This document shows positions 35,979-45,015 of a stretch of 64,000 bases of DNA, one piece after another. Origin of the DNA: Natronococcus occultus SP4. Lineage in GTDB: Archaea; Halobacteriota; Halobacteria; Halobacteriales; Natrialbaceae. Location: contig NC_019974.1 in assembly GCF_000328685.1 (NCBI RefSeq), positions 2,161,001 through 2,225,000 on the forward strand, given 5' to 3'. Both the position numbers and the translations under genes were made by a program. The notes below the pieces were generated by a model. The model was not told the origin of the DNA. It made no database searches and was given only the letters and a program-made list of their open reading frames with translations. Numbering within the stretch: the first letter of the stretch is position 1; each line of letters opens with the position of its first letter.

Positions 35979-36409
35979 TTGTCTTACGGAACCAATATAG
36001 TGTGGAGGGTACTTCAAACTTATGCTTATACAAGCGGTTTGCTTACCGAGGCAAACAAAGCAAAGGCACACAACCCCGTTCGCAGCATTAAGCTAATGCG
36101 GGAAATATTAAGGCAACGGGATAGTGGCTTGAGAAGTGCTGTACAGCTAATTATTCGACAAAAGAAATCCTCTATAACAGTGATTTTCACCAAGACTATA
36201 CCCCGTCAAGCACAAGACCAACTGACGACTCTTCTACATTTCAACGGATCATTCTGAAAGTAAGCACGATGGCTGCTTAATCACCCCCTGATGATGAGCA
36301 CATAAATCCGACCAGAAACAAGTAACATCTGTGATGGGTCAGAACCATACGGTTCTCGTCAGACTGGCGAAAACAGTTGCTCTTTAAATCCCCTCCGGGG
36401 GTGGTCACA
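35979..36409. other. gene-free gap between the island and the recombinase
   Basis: This 430-bp divergent gap is AT-rich. It holds promoters in both directions and a short hairpin AGAACC-ATAC-GGTTCT at 36341-36356, close to the serine recombinase, which could be part of its crossover site. A 92-residue frame inside lacks acidic bias and is not called. Confidence 0.4.
36383..36388 (+). promoter_or_regulatory. TATA box of the serine recombinase gene
   Basis: TTTAAA lies 22-27 nt upstream of the ATG at 36410, and supports that start over the one at 36377. Confidence 0.5.
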
Positions 36410-37099
36410 ATGACAACAGGAACAACCGCAATCTACGTACGCGTTTCCACACAGAAACAAGAACTCGAAATCCAAAAACAAAACTGCTGGGACTACTGCA
36501 TCGAGGATCTCAACGTCGAACCTAGTGACATCGAAGTCTACGAAGACAAAGCCACAGGTGCCAACCTCAAACGAGATGGATACGATGAACTGATGCAAGA
36601 CGCCGAGAACGGAGAAGTCTCCCGAGTCGTTGTACGAGAGGTTAGCCGCTTCGCCCGCAATATGCGAGACCTCAACCGAACCATCGGACGTTTGTGCGAC
36701 GACAACAATGCAGCCGTTCACGTACTCGACAGTGGACTCCAGATCAACGAAGGAGAAGAACAAGACGGATTGTTCGACGACCGGCTCGTAATGCAAATCC
36801 TCGGTATCGCAGCCGAACTCGAACACAAGCTGACGAAGGAACGCACAAAAGCGGGACTGCAAGCAGCGAAAGAAGCAGGCAAGCACACCGGGCGTCCTCC
36901 TTATGGGTTCGAGACCGACAATGAGGGATATCTAGTTCCAGACGAAGACTACGATACGGCTCGTGCTGTTATCGATTTGGTTGAGGAAGATGGCGAAAGT
37001 ATTCGAGCTGCCAGCAGGCATACTGGTGTCGCCAGATCGACTATCCGAAACATCATCAAGCGGAAGGATATGTACTTGGACGGGATTGACTTAGACTGA
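36410..37099 (+). CDS. serine recombinase (resolvase/invertase)
   Basis: The 229-residue protein has the catalytic serine in AIYVRVSTQKQ, the RVVVREVSRFARN arginine helix and the long E-helix (LEHKLTKERTKAGLQAAKEAGKHTGRPPYG). It ends in a C-terminal helix-turn-helix (SIRAASRHTGVARSTIRNIIKRKDMY). It would resolve element multimers or invert a segment; the partner sites were not found. This is a second recombinase in addition to the tyrosine integrase. Confidence 0.92.
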   Translation: MTTGTTAIYVRVSTQKQELEIQKQNCWDYCIEDLNVEPSDIEVYEDKATGANLKRDGYDELMQDAENGEVSRVVVREVSRFARNMRDLNRTIGRLCDDNNAAVHVLDSGLQINEGEEQDGLFDDRLVMQILGIAAELEHKLTKERTKAGLQAAKEAGKHTGRPPYGFETDNEGYLVPDEDYDTARAVIDLVEEDGESIRAASRHTGVARSTIRNIIKRKDMYLDGIDLD

Positions 37100-37263
37100 A
37101 CCTGTCCCCGAAGTTCACAAGTGGTACAGTACTTCCAGTTTCTACAAGCAAAAATATGAGTGGTGATCGACGCGTGACGATGAATTCGCGCCTGTGTTCG
37201 GGGGGAACCAGGACACCCCTCACATCGAATTAACCCTTCGAAAAACGAAGCCAATACACTAAC

Positions 37264-37668
37264 TCAATCATCCAATCCAAGAGAAGATTCAACGTCTTCC
37301 CTCATCTCGTGATTCGTCATTGGATCACCCTCCTCAACAGAGTTGGAGAGACCTATCAAGTTCCTTTTAGCCGTTTTAGCATCCTCTCTTGAAGGAACTA
37401 TTCCGATATCAGCAAAGGAATCATACTTCGGGATATCATCCACAGCAGATTTCAAATCGGATGCATCATCACGAAGATCACTCTCCGCATCATCGATACG
37501 GCCTTGATCAGCTGAACCAGGGTTGGAGATCACATTCCCGTATTTCACGAGGTCTTTCGAGATGTTCTTTCGAACCGATCTAAATTCCTGAATTGGATCA
37601 ATCACTATCTTCTTACAACCGTATAGGATTAATCCACCTGCAACTACCAGAAAAGATTCTATCAGCAT
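37264..37668 (-). CDS. small membrane-anchored protein
   Basis: The 134 residues have one N-terminal membrane helix (FLVVAGGLILYGCKKIVI) and a helical, charged cytosolic part (NPGSADQGRIDDAESDLRDDASDLKSAVDDIPKYD). No family is recognised. It follows the winged-helix gene at 37676 by seven bases in the same transcript. Confidence 0.6.
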   Translation of the reverse strand: MLIESFLVVAGGLILYGCKKIVIDPIQEFRSVRKNISKDLVKYGNVISNPGSADQGRIDDAESDLRDDASDLKSAVDDIPKYDSFADIGIVPSREDAKTAKRNLIGLSNSVEEGDPMTNHEMREDVESSLGLDD

Positions 37669-37675
37669 AAGTAGT

Positions 37676-37912
37676 CTATTCTACTCGTCGAAGCAGTCTA
37701 CTTGCTGGGTACTGCCACGCTACACTCCGCTCACTGATCTCCCATTTTCGGATTTTGCCGTTCTCATCTAGTTCTTCTAGCCGACGGTGAGCGGCTTGTC
37801 GAGTGCAACCGACGTACTCGGCAATTTCCTCAGTGCCCATCACAATAGCACTGTCCTCTGAGGATCGTTTCTCAAATGCTTCAATGAATTTCTCATCTGG
37901 GATTCGTTTCAT
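37676..37912 (-). CDS. winged-helix regulator
   Basis: The 78 residues from ATG 37912 contain a typical wHTH: VMGTEEIAEYVGCTRQAAHRRLEELDENGKIRKWEISERSVAWQY. It is probably a repressor of itself and the membrane protein gene behind it. A 14-bp perfect palindrome overlaps the start codon and shares its GTACGTAC core with the palindrome ahead of the other winged-helix gene at 30809. Confidence 0.78.
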   Translation of the reverse strand: MKRIPDEKFIEAFEKRSSEDSAIVMGTEEIAEYVGCTRQAAHRRLEELDENGKIRKWEISERSVAWQYPASRLLRRVE

Positions 37913-37924
37913 AGTACGTACTAT
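37911..37924. promoter_or_regulatory. operator candidate: palindrome ATAGTACGTACTAT
   Basis: This perfect 14-bp palindrome covers the start of the winged-helix gene and would block a leaderless transcript. Confidence 0.55.
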
Positions 37925-38138
37925 CACTCTTCGAACTTAAGTATTGTGCTAATCGGAACAGTGCTAACCGGAACAAAACCGTGTGCATCATTGTGGATCG
38001 TTTTGAGGATTCACTCAGCGAGAAAACTGGACGAGAACTCGGCTGCTACTCGTACCCCGTACAACCCATTGACGGGGATAACCCGCTCGGGGTGGGTTTC
38101 CGTCATTTTTCGATCTCATCCCTCACGAGTAGATCGGT

Positions 38139-38321
38139 CTATTTGTCCTCGAGTTGCTGGACAGCATCTCCGGGGTCAAGCCTGTGCCAGCGAGAAAGTT
38201 CGACGGCGAGCTGCCAAGCCCGAGACGCGTTCCCCGGTTCCGTTTCCTCAAACTCGTACGAGTATCGTGCGAGCGCGATTACGACGAGCAGGTCATCCTG
38301 CGCGTGTTCAGTTGGAAGCAT
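38139..38321 (-). CDS. small acidic protein
   Basis: The 60-residue protein (MLPTEHAQDDLLVVIALARY...GDAVQQLEDK) has haloarchaeal composition and helical character. A TTTAAG box (minus strand, 38347-38352) stands 26-31 nt before the ATG, which backs a leaderless gene. Function unknown. The sequence on either side (37925-38138 and 38353-38518) has nothing else I can call. Confidence 0.55.
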   Translation of the reverse strand: MLPTEHAQDDLLVVIALARYSYEFEETEPGNASRAWQLAVELSRWHRLDPGDAVQQLEDK

Positions 38322-38518
38322 ACCGGGGGTTGGCCTCGCTTTCGTACTTAAACCTAACAGTAGTTGGTAGTACGATTTCGGTATTCAGCTCAAGTTGCGA
38401 ATCTGAGTTGGCCGATTCGTTACCTACAGATGCGAACTGACTGCCTAGCTTTCTCTCAGGTTCATGTGATGTTCTGAACGCGAGTAATTTATTTAGGCAT
38501 AGTATAGTATCCTGTAGT

Positions 38519-39508
38519 ATGGTTAATAAGATGGAGATTGATGTAGAAAACGTAGAAGAGCTTCCAGACTACTGGAATGATGAGCGTATTGAAGCCTATG
38601 CAATTCTGGAACTGGTTGAACGTTCTCTTGACTTTCGGATGACCAAATTTCGCGTAGCAGATCAAATGTATAAAAAGTCCGAAAAACCATACGATGATCC
38701 ATCATCAAACGGGGTAGAAGTACGTAATCAGCTCCTCGCGTTAAGCACACAGATGTTTAATGAGACTATTAGTATATTAGAAGGACTTGCCGCAGTGAGT
38801 AAATCACCGACAGACCCACCTGAGGAGAGAGCGAAGAGATACTACAAATATAGCAACCGTGAAGTACACGAATATTATGAATCGATTGGTGACTCGTTCT
38901 CCAAAGAAGAAGTAAAAAAGACACTCAATTTCCCAAGTGTTTCAAACATGAATATACACGCCGATGATCGAAATTATTATCGGCGCGCAATAGACTATGA
39001 ATCTGAGAAATATTTTGAATTTTACAAACTGGCAAGAGATACGTGGGACGTATTAAAACAGCCTCGTGATAATATCACACACGGGTTTCGGCTACAACTA
39101 GAAAACCGACCTCGACCAGCAAAAATGGAGCGTGAACAACTACCAGAGGGAATAGATGATTTTCTTATAACGATAGATAAGAAACTCGAACCAACTGAAA
39201 TTCCAATTGGTGAACGAGCACATGAGGCGTATTTTACTATAGCAGGTAATGCAGTTGAAATGCAAAAAACGATCATTAATGCACTAAAATTACAGATGCA
39301 GAATTGTGGAGATCCTCTTTTTCCAGGGTTTCGATTTGCCCCAGACAATCCCTCACTCGGTAAACGAAAAAGCTCACCTATACACGAAAATGAGCTATGG
39401 AAACCCCAATATACTATAGAACGTACTATAACTGACGAAACTATTAATGACCATATTGATTTATTCGAAAGTATCGATTCACATGTCTCAGAAACAACTA
39501 AAAAATAG
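38519..39508 (+). CDS. AT-rich orphan protein, unknown function
   Basis: This 329-residue, mostly helical, soluble protein contains many Lys, Ile and Asn residues, unlike its Arg- and Asp-rich neighbours, and its DNA is far more AT-rich than the rest of the window. This argues for recent transfer from a low-GC source. It has no recognisable motif; helical stretches such as LSTQMFNETISILEGLAAV suggest an all-alpha fold. A TATTTAGG-like box lies about 30 nt upstream. It may be a cargo (defence or toxin-like) gene. Confidence 0.7.
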   Translation: MVNKMEIDVENVEELPDYWNDERIEAYAILELVERSLDFRMTKFRVADQMYKKSEKPYDDPSSNGVEVRNQLLALSTQMFNETISILEGLAAVSKSPTDPPEERAKRYYKYSNREVHEYYESIGDSFSKEEVKKTLNFPSVSNMNIHADDRNYYRRAIDYESEKYFEFYKLARDTWDVLKQPRDNITHGFRLQLENRPRPAKMEREQLPEGIDDFLITIDKKLEPTEIPIGERAHEAYFTIAGNAVEMQKTIINALKLQMQNCGDPLFPGFRFAPDNPSLGKRKSSPIHENELWKPQYTIERTITDETINDHIDLFESIDSHVSETTKK

Positions 39509-39753
39509 TAGGCTAGAATACAATACTCTCTCCATGGGTTGTAAAACTCTGATATGAACACAATCTCAGTATTAGGTACGAATTGTATATGTTTCCAATG
39601 GCTGTGTTACATTTCTCACCTGTACGTAACATAGGTTTCACGCGAGATTCGGAATAAAGGTACCATGCTACTATCTATTTCCAACTACCCCTCACGTGGG
39701 ATCGCAGCCCGTTCGAGCAAACACTTATCAGCCACCACTGGCACGCGTAGTGC

Positions 39754-39948
39754 GTGACAACACCCAAGCTAAACATACGAGACATCACACGCGACAACCC
39801 AGACGATCACTGCCTCATCCACATCAGCGACGAGGACGGCAAAGAAGCACAGGTCATCATCAGGACAGACCCAGCAACAGTCGCAATCACAGACAGTACT
39901 GGTGAAGAAATACACGCCTCACTCACCGAAGACTTGGAATTCGAGTGA
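39754..39948 (+). CDS. small acidic protein
   Basis: This 64-residue protein starts with GTG. Alternating hydrophobic strands (DHCLIHISDEDGKEAQVIIRTDPATVAITDSTGEEIHASL) suggest a small beta domain. ACTTATC about 30 nt upstream may be its TATA box. Its end runs directly into the repeat cluster. Confidence 0.55.
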   Translation: MTTPKLNIRDITRDNPDDHCLIHISDEDGKEAQVIIRTDPATVAITDSTGEEIHASLTEDLEFE

Positions 39949-40273
39949 TTTAGAGCGGCGACGGGGGTGTGTCCCCCTGTCCTGAGAACGAAACGAAGGC
40001 TAAACGCTACTCTTCCGATAGTGTTAACAGCTACCACACTCCATCTAAACCTGCGGCACAGTGTCGCAAACGGATGGGCTACCACCACCTGCACCTATCA
40101 CCAGCCCATCCAGCTCTTCACGACACTCGAAGAGTGATTTACAGCGGCGACACAGGTGTCCCTTTGTCCTAGTTTACATTCGGAATGCGGTGTGTCCCCG
40201 CTCTGTATTTTTCATTCGGAATTCGGTGTCTCTCCGCAGATTGGTTTTCATTCTGTATCCGGTGTGTCTCTAC
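39943..40273. other. candidate element replication origin (ORB-like and direct repeats)
   Basis: Two 38-40-bp repeats (39943-39983 and 40131-40170) read GAGTGATTTASAGCGGCGAC, then a G-rich GGTGTGTCCC end. Three direct repeats with a 35-36-base period follow. ACAGCGGC...GGTGT matches the host ORBs at 2572-3515. No gene fits between 39949 and 40561. The element has a primase-helicase but no initiator of Orc type that I can see. Confidence 0.55.
40178..40273 (+). repeat. three direct repeats, 35-36-bp period
   Basis: Copies start at 40178, 40213 and 40249: CATTCGGAATGCGGTGTGTC, CATTCGGAATTCGGTGTCTC and CATTCTGTATCCGGTGTGTC. The spacing is iteron-like. Confidence 0.75.
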
Positions 40274-40287
40274 TCCTTCGCAGGTCG

Positions 40288-40408
40288 CTCGAGATCTCGA
40301 GAAACCCTCTTCTTAGAATTCAGAACCCCCACATTGCTGAAGGAGCATCGAGGACGGACGTCCTCTGAAAAGAAATTTTGAACCACACTCCTCTCGAGGG
40401 ATCTCGAG
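40288..40408. repeat. pair of CTCGAG palindromes
   Basis: CTCGAGATCTCGAG (40288-40301) is a perfect palindrome; CTCGAG-GGAT-CTCGAG (40393-40408) is a spaced version. Both are followed by AACCCTC. They may be binding sites linked to the adjacent repeats. Confidence 0.55.
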
Positions 40409-40561
40409 AACCCTCCTTTACCGGCCTGACCAAGGGTCTATAGTTGACGCCACGCCATTCACTTGTGAATCACAACAGAAATTCACAACCAGGTTAGCAA
40501 GCAAGACACACTGACCAGTTCGCTATACAGACTTATCAAGAAGAAAACCATAAATACAACT

Positions 40562-41023
40562 ATGGTTGAACTGCCAGAAAGAGACGTTGAGGTACTGTCG
40601 CTTGTCGCAGAGTACGAACCAGCACGAGCATCAACACTCGCAGAAGCAGTCCACTGGGCTGAATCGAATGGTGATATCAACTACCGTCTGTCGAAACTCG
40701 AAGGTGACGGGTTGATCCGGCGTGAAGAAGTCGAAGACCCACGCTACCCACTCAACCCAAAAGAAAGCTGGATCACACAGGAAGGCCACGACGAGTTAGC
40801 AGACCCATCGCAGAACCGGCCGCAGACATTAGAAGATCGTGTGGAATGGGTTGAGAAGCAGACCGGAACGATGCAGAAGACGTACGGTGAAGTCAAAGAA
40901 CGCATCGTTGAGAGTGAAGACGACATAGACGACTTGAGAGAAGACATCGAAAAGTTAGATCGCGAAGTTGACGAGATATCATTGAAACTCGATCGACTCA
41001 TCGACGCGGTCGAAAACACGTGA
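40562..41023 (+). CDS. winged-helix protein with C-terminal coiled coil
   Basis: In this 153-residue protein the N-terminal winged helix (ERDVEVLSLVAEYEPARASTLAEAV...INYRLSKLEGDGLIRREE) is followed by a long coiled coil (TLEDRVEWVEKQTGTMQKTY to LKLDRLIDAVEN). This build is frequent in haloarchaeal plasmid and virus regulators that oligomerise. Its position next to the repeat cluster makes it a candidate to bind those repeats. Confidence 0.8.
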   Translation: MVELPERDVEVLSLVAEYEPARASTLAEAVHWAESNGDINYRLSKLEGDGLIRREEVEDPRYPLNPKESWITQEGHDELADPSQNRPQTLEDRVEWVEKQTGTMQKTYGEVKERIVESEDDIDDLREDIEKLDREVDEISLKLDRLIDAVENT

Positions 41024-41097
41024 AACGCACAAATAACCCTTTCAGGGTTTAGGAAAATATCTGATATTGAACCTGGTTCTGATCAGACACAACCAAA

Positions 41098-41883
41098 TTA
41101 GTAAACTGGATTTTCCTCAAGGGACGAATGAGTGATATCGTGTTGGAGATTACTAAACGATTCAGTAATAGTTTCAACTACTGATGCTTGCCACGAAGGC
41201 GTGTCAGGAGCGATGTAGATTTGATTAATAAGTTGATCAACGTTAACATCGATCGAAACCCCTGGAGGAAACTCTGTGTCGAAGTTCTCAATGTCAGATT
41301 CTAACATCTCAGCGTTTCCGTGGCACTCTGCAGCCTTCAAAAAATACGGCAGATCCTGTACTACCCCACGGAATTCGTTTTCATGTTCGAAACTTCTTCG
41401 TTTATGGAAAACGGGTGCCAAAGTATTGTACCTTGGAATATGATCTTCTTGGTAATCAATGTAATCTACTGCCCCCACGTAGACTTTAGATTGACACTCT
41501 GAGATCATTTCGACATATTGTTTGATTGTTGTAGTAATGGCAATTCCATAGCCACGTGTGGTGTACAAATCCCACATAGCCATTGATTCGCCGTCATTCA
41601 GATGCCAACAATCAGCATATGTGTATTTAGTCAATTCCTGGTTTAGGCTCTTTCTGTATTGTCCAATTGGCTCTTCGGCGGTATCTGATCCCTTTCGAAG
41701 ATTTCTATATTTTAGATTTTCCTGAGTGAGTGAACCTTCAAACGGATCATCAAACCTATCAATACGAGAGAAATACAAGAACTCGTCCTCTACCAGGGAT
41801 ACAAATTGAGGGAGATCCATATATTTCCAAATAGTTGAGTCCTCTTCGGGGAAGTCTACAAATCCAACCTTTTCACTGGGCAT
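41098..41883 (-). CDS. DUF2971-like protein
   Basis: The 261-residue protein resembles DUF2971: WKYMDLPQFVSLVEDEFLYFSRIDRFDDPFEG at the start, CWHLNDGESMAMWDLYTTRGYGIAI in the middle and RRSFEHENEFRGVV later. These conserved W, E and R residues are the family's hallmark. Many members sit in phage or defence loci, but the biochemical role is not settled. It is a stand-alone gene, convergent with the winged-helix gene. Confidence 0.75.
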   Translation of the reverse strand: MPSEKVGFVDFPEEDSTIWKYMDLPQFVSLVEDEFLYFSRIDRFDDPFEGSLTQENLKYRNLRKGSDTAEEPIGQYRKSLNQELTKYTYADCWHLNDGESMAMWDLYTTRGYGIAITTTIKQYVEMISECQSKVYVGAVDYIDYQEDHIPRYNTLAPVFHKRRSFEHENEFRGVVQDLPYFLKAAECHGNAEMLESDIENFDTEFPPGVSIDVNVDQLINQIYIAPDTPSWQASVVETITESFSNLQHDITHSSLEENPVY

Positions 41884-42054
41884 ACGTCTCTGATCTCTCT
41901 ATTATGTATTAATTCTAAGGATCGTTCGTGATCAAGCAGATCCAAATCCCCTAAGGTCGAAGGAGACACCACCTTCACCGGTACAAAACCCACACAGGGT
42001 AGGCTACTCGAGCAGGTCAGGGTGAAACTATAAAAATAAAACCGAACACCCCCT

Positions 42055-44199
42055 TCAACCGTCGCCCCAACGATCAACAACCACTTCCAACTCATCAATT
42101 GCCGCTTTGCTGATGAACAAGTCTTCGCGAACGTCTTCAACAGTCGCCTCAGGATTCTCCTCAATGTACTGCTTCACTTGATCACGATGCGCAGTACCAA
42201 TACGCTCCGGGATCTCGTACTCATCCTTTAAACTCGCATTCCTCACATCACCCTCATTCATTTCATCGTACTCCACCAGCTCGTGACCACGCTGATTCAA
42301 CCTGATTCCAGTATAAGCAGGTTCACGATTCGGGCCATCACTCAAAGCCGTCGTACGCCGGCGTTCAACCGCGTAATCAGATAACGACTTAATCTTACTA
42401 CCGAACCGCTCAGCACTAATATTAGGCAAATTCTCTTCAGACGCGTACAGACTGTAAGCCTTCCGAACGCGCTCAGTACGCTCCATAGCATCTGAAAGCT
42501 CATCAACATCCTCAGGGTTCACGCTATCCAGACAGTCAGAAGCGAACGCGTATACTGGGTCAGACGCCTTCAGCATCCTTTCACGCACCTCAGTTGGCGT
42601 ATCCACGTTAGGGAAGAAGTCCCGTCCGGATTCCCACCACTCACCAATCTCCTCGACACAACGCGCCAACAAGCCCTCAAACTGATCGTCAGATGCAATA
42701 CGCCTCATCAATTTCCGCCGCGGAACAGCCTCTTTGTCACCATCAGGCCCGAACTTATAAGGGAAGTTAATGTAAATCCACCTGCGCCACAGTGCCATAT
42801 CGTTATCAGGCATCTCAGGCACACCATTCGATGCGAAGATCAAAGTCGCGTGATTCTCGAATTTAACAGGTTTCTCCCACTTGATATCACCCGTAATCCT
42901 GTCACCACCAGTGAGCTTCTTGAACGTACTCGTATTACGAACCTGCTGCTCACTCATATCACCATTTATATTCGCGAGTGCTCCTTGAAGGTCGCTGGCA
43001 GCGTACTGGTCACTAGTCAGATCCTGCAAACTACGTCCACTGACGTTATGCTCACCAATGAACATTTCAACCAATTCCAACAACCTCGACTTCCCGTTCT
43101 TACCTTCACCAACCAGAAGTAGTGCTTTCGCACTCACGTACTCTTTAAGAAGAGTATGAGCGATCGCACGGTACATCGTTGGCACATCATCATCCTCCAT
43201 AACATCGTGCATAAACTCGTCAATCTCACCGCATTCAGCTGTCGGATGATAATTAACATCGATGCTCGCCCGGTGGTACTCATCCGCTGTGTAATCATCT
43301 AACTCACCAGTACGAAGATCTAGAACACCATTCCCAACTGCAATACGGAATGGGCCAGGTTCACGCTGCTCCAATTGGCGCACACGAACCAAGTTCCGAC
43401 GTTTCAGCTTCTTCACAACCTCGTCAACCATTGCAGTCGTTGACTCAGACTGCATTAAATGCTCCATCAAGCCACGTACTTGTTCCTCACCACGTGGCTC
43501 GTAAATCCCACGCGCTTCGTTAAACACGTGCAATCGTGGTCTCCAATCCTTCACATCGCCAGCTGGCATCACGTAATCCCAATGATCCTCCAGCACGCCA
43601 ACCATCATCTGAACCGCGTCACCCTTGTCAAGCGTAGGGCCGTCAACCTCTTCTGAACGCGCGTACTTGTTAGGCTTCCACTGCTCCAAGATATCCTTAC
43701 GAACCCTCATCGATAACGTCATACCACGACGCTCAGTGAACTTCTCACCTGGGTCATCATCGTGTACAATGTAATCAGACGCGTTACGATCCAGTCTTTC
43801 AGCGGCATCATTAACAGTCGCGTTAATCGCTTCGACGCTTTCACACTCCGTAATCAAATCACCATAATTGCCGTCTTCAGCTTTCCTGTACGCCAAATGC
43901 ACTCGTCGTTCTTCACTTTCAGTTAACGTGTCACCGTACTTCTGCGCGTCTATCATAGACAATGCAGCACTGACGTTAGCCCATTCCCAATGCATCCACG
44001 GCGCGATTAACTGCGCCACGAGAGCTGATGGGAACCACGTCGTGTTCATATTCTTCTCAGTGTAAAGGAACTCGTCGATTAGTTCAACTTCATTGCTGAC
44101 TGCTTCAAGGATAGCTTCGATATCTTCGCGTGAATCTATACTGTTGTCGTCTGGATTGACGACGTCAACTGTGTCGTGCTCTGGGTAGGAGCCTTCCAT
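42055..44199 (-). CDS. P4-type primase / D5-like superfamily 3 helicase
   Basis: The product has 714 residues. The C-terminal half is an SF3 helicase: Walker A GEGKNGKS (about 363-370), then ALANINGDMSEQQ and the FKKLTGGDRITGDIKWEKPVKFENHATLIFASNGVP stretch with sensor Asn, and a D5-type tail with a wHTH near ASEENLPNISAERFGSKIK. The N-terminal part is the accessory D5-N/primase-like region; a full AEP active site is not clear to me. It is the likely replicative helicase of the element. Confidence 0.9.
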   Translation of the reverse strand: MEGSYPEHDTVDVVNPDDNSIDSREDIEAILEAVSNEVELIDEFLYTEKNMNTTWFPSALVAQLIAPWMHWEWANVSAALSMIDAQKYGDTLTESEERRVHLAYRKAEDGNYGDLITECESVEAINATVNDAAERLDRNASDYIVHDDDPGEKFTERRGMTLSMRVRKDILEQWKPNKYARSEEVDGPTLDKGDAVQMMVGVLEDHWDYVMPAGDVKDWRPRLHVFNEARGIYEPRGEEQVRGLMEHLMQSESTTAMVDEVVKKLKRRNLVRVRQLEQREPGPFRIAVGNGVLDLRTGELDDYTADEYHRASIDVNYHPTAECGEIDEFMHDVMEDDDVPTMYRAIAHTLLKEYVSAKALLLVGEGKNGKSRLLELVEMFIGEHNVSGRSLQDLTSDQYAASDLQGALANINGDMSEQQVRNTSTFKKLTGGDRITGDIKWEKPVKFENHATLIFASNGVPEMPDNDMALWRRWIYINFPYKFGPDGDKEAVPRRKLMRRIASDDQFEGLLARCVEEIGEWWESGRDFFPNVDTPTEVRERMLKASDPVYAFASDCLDSVNPEDVDELSDAMERTERVRKAYSLYASEENLPNISAERFGSKIKSLSDYAVERRRTTALSDGPNREPAYTGIRLNQRGHELVEYDEMNEGDVRNASLKDEYEIPERIGTAHRDQVKQYIEENPEATVEDVREDLFISKAAIDELEVVVDRWGDG

Positions 44200-44316
44200 C
44201 GTGCTATATTATAATTGTTATATGTTTAAATATTTTAGTCGAAATACACGAAATAACCCAAAATAGGTTTGTACGAAAGATATTTTACCGCTGATAACGT
44301 ATGTTTAGACGGGTAG

Positions 44317-44336
44317 GAGCCGTTTTTCTTCGGCTC
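44317..44336 (+). terminator. hairpin followed by TTTT
   Basis: GAGCCG-TTTTTCTT-CGGCTC then TTTT on the plus strand. No plus-strand gene reads into it, so a structural role in the non-coding region is equally possible. Confidence 0.3.
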
Positions 44337-44380
44337 TTTTCGATTCTGTGTTAGTGGTAAGTACATACCCACTCGACTAC

Positions 44381-44407
44381 ACACGAAATACACGAAATAC
44401 ACGAAAC
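44381..44407. repeat. 9-bp tandem repeat ACACGAAAT x3
   Basis: Three head-to-tail units, the last ending in C, with a further copy at 44246. Iteron-like. Confidence 0.6.
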
Positions 44408-44877
44408 GACATTTATCGTGGATATAAACATACCACTCCCCCAATATTTTCAACGAATATAACGCCCGTGTCCGCATTGTCCGCGTAAAAAATAATCGCA
44501 AGACGGCGGATTACTCCTGGGGTTCCTGGGGTGGAAGCTATTTCGCATTATAGATACACATACCATTAATACACGTGTTATACTAACGTATTTTTCATCT
44601 CACAGCTTCGAATGTAGGTTTACCCCAGGATACTCAGGAAACGATTACGGTAACAAAGACACTGGAACAAACGTTTGGATCAAACGACAACCATCAGCGT
44701 CCACTCACGAGCATTATAGACGACTTGAACGCAGACTGTGACTGATTCATTACGTTTAGTGATCGAATGCTGCTGAGCGTGTGCTGGCGGGTTGTGTGTG
44801 GCTGCGATTGTCAACGAGGGTTATGCGTGCGCGTACTGACCCAGCGGAGTGTGCGGGGGATATCACTCTGTGAAAAG

Positions 44878-45015
44878 TTAGGTGTGGTGGGTGTAGACGT
44901 GCGACCGGTACGCGTCTACCGTGTCTCTGATCGTTTCGGCGGTGATGGTGCGGCCGCAGAACTGGCACGTGACTTCGTGGGTGTCTTCCGTGGTGGTGAT
45001 ATCGTTCGTTTTCAT
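44878..45015 (-). CDS. 45-aa C2H2-type zinc-finger mini-protein
   Basis: MKTNDITTTEDTHEV is followed by CQFCGRTITAETIRDTVDAY and HVYTHH, a CxxC...HxxxH finger. Its ATG overlaps the stop of the previous gene, and GGTGATCA precedes it. It is the last gene of the nine-gene overlapping operon. Confidence 0.6.
   Translation of the reverse strand: MKTNDITTTEDTHEVTCQFCGRTITAETIRDTVDAYRSHVYTHHT

Larger units (their letters stand above)
44200..44877. other. AT-rich non-coding region upstream of the primase gene
   Basis: There is a steep AT-rich tract at 44200-44300, three tandem 9-bp units ACACGAAAT/C at 44381-44407 with another at 44246-44254, a hairpin at 44317-44336, and a doubled CCTGGGG at about 44517-44532. 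No acidic frame fits. It may serve as a second origin or as a control region for the primase and the mini-protein operon that ends here. Confidence 0.5.

Noticed and set aside
35979-36257. 92-residue plus-strand frame before the serine recombinase
   Set aside because: Non-acidic, no ribosome-binding site or TATA box at proper distance; it reads through the GHKL promoter region.
36410-37099. IS607-type transposon (serine recombinase plus tnpB)
   Set aside because: No tnpB neighbour and the protein is a resolvase-type with C-terminal HTH, not the N-terminal HTH of IS607 TnpA.
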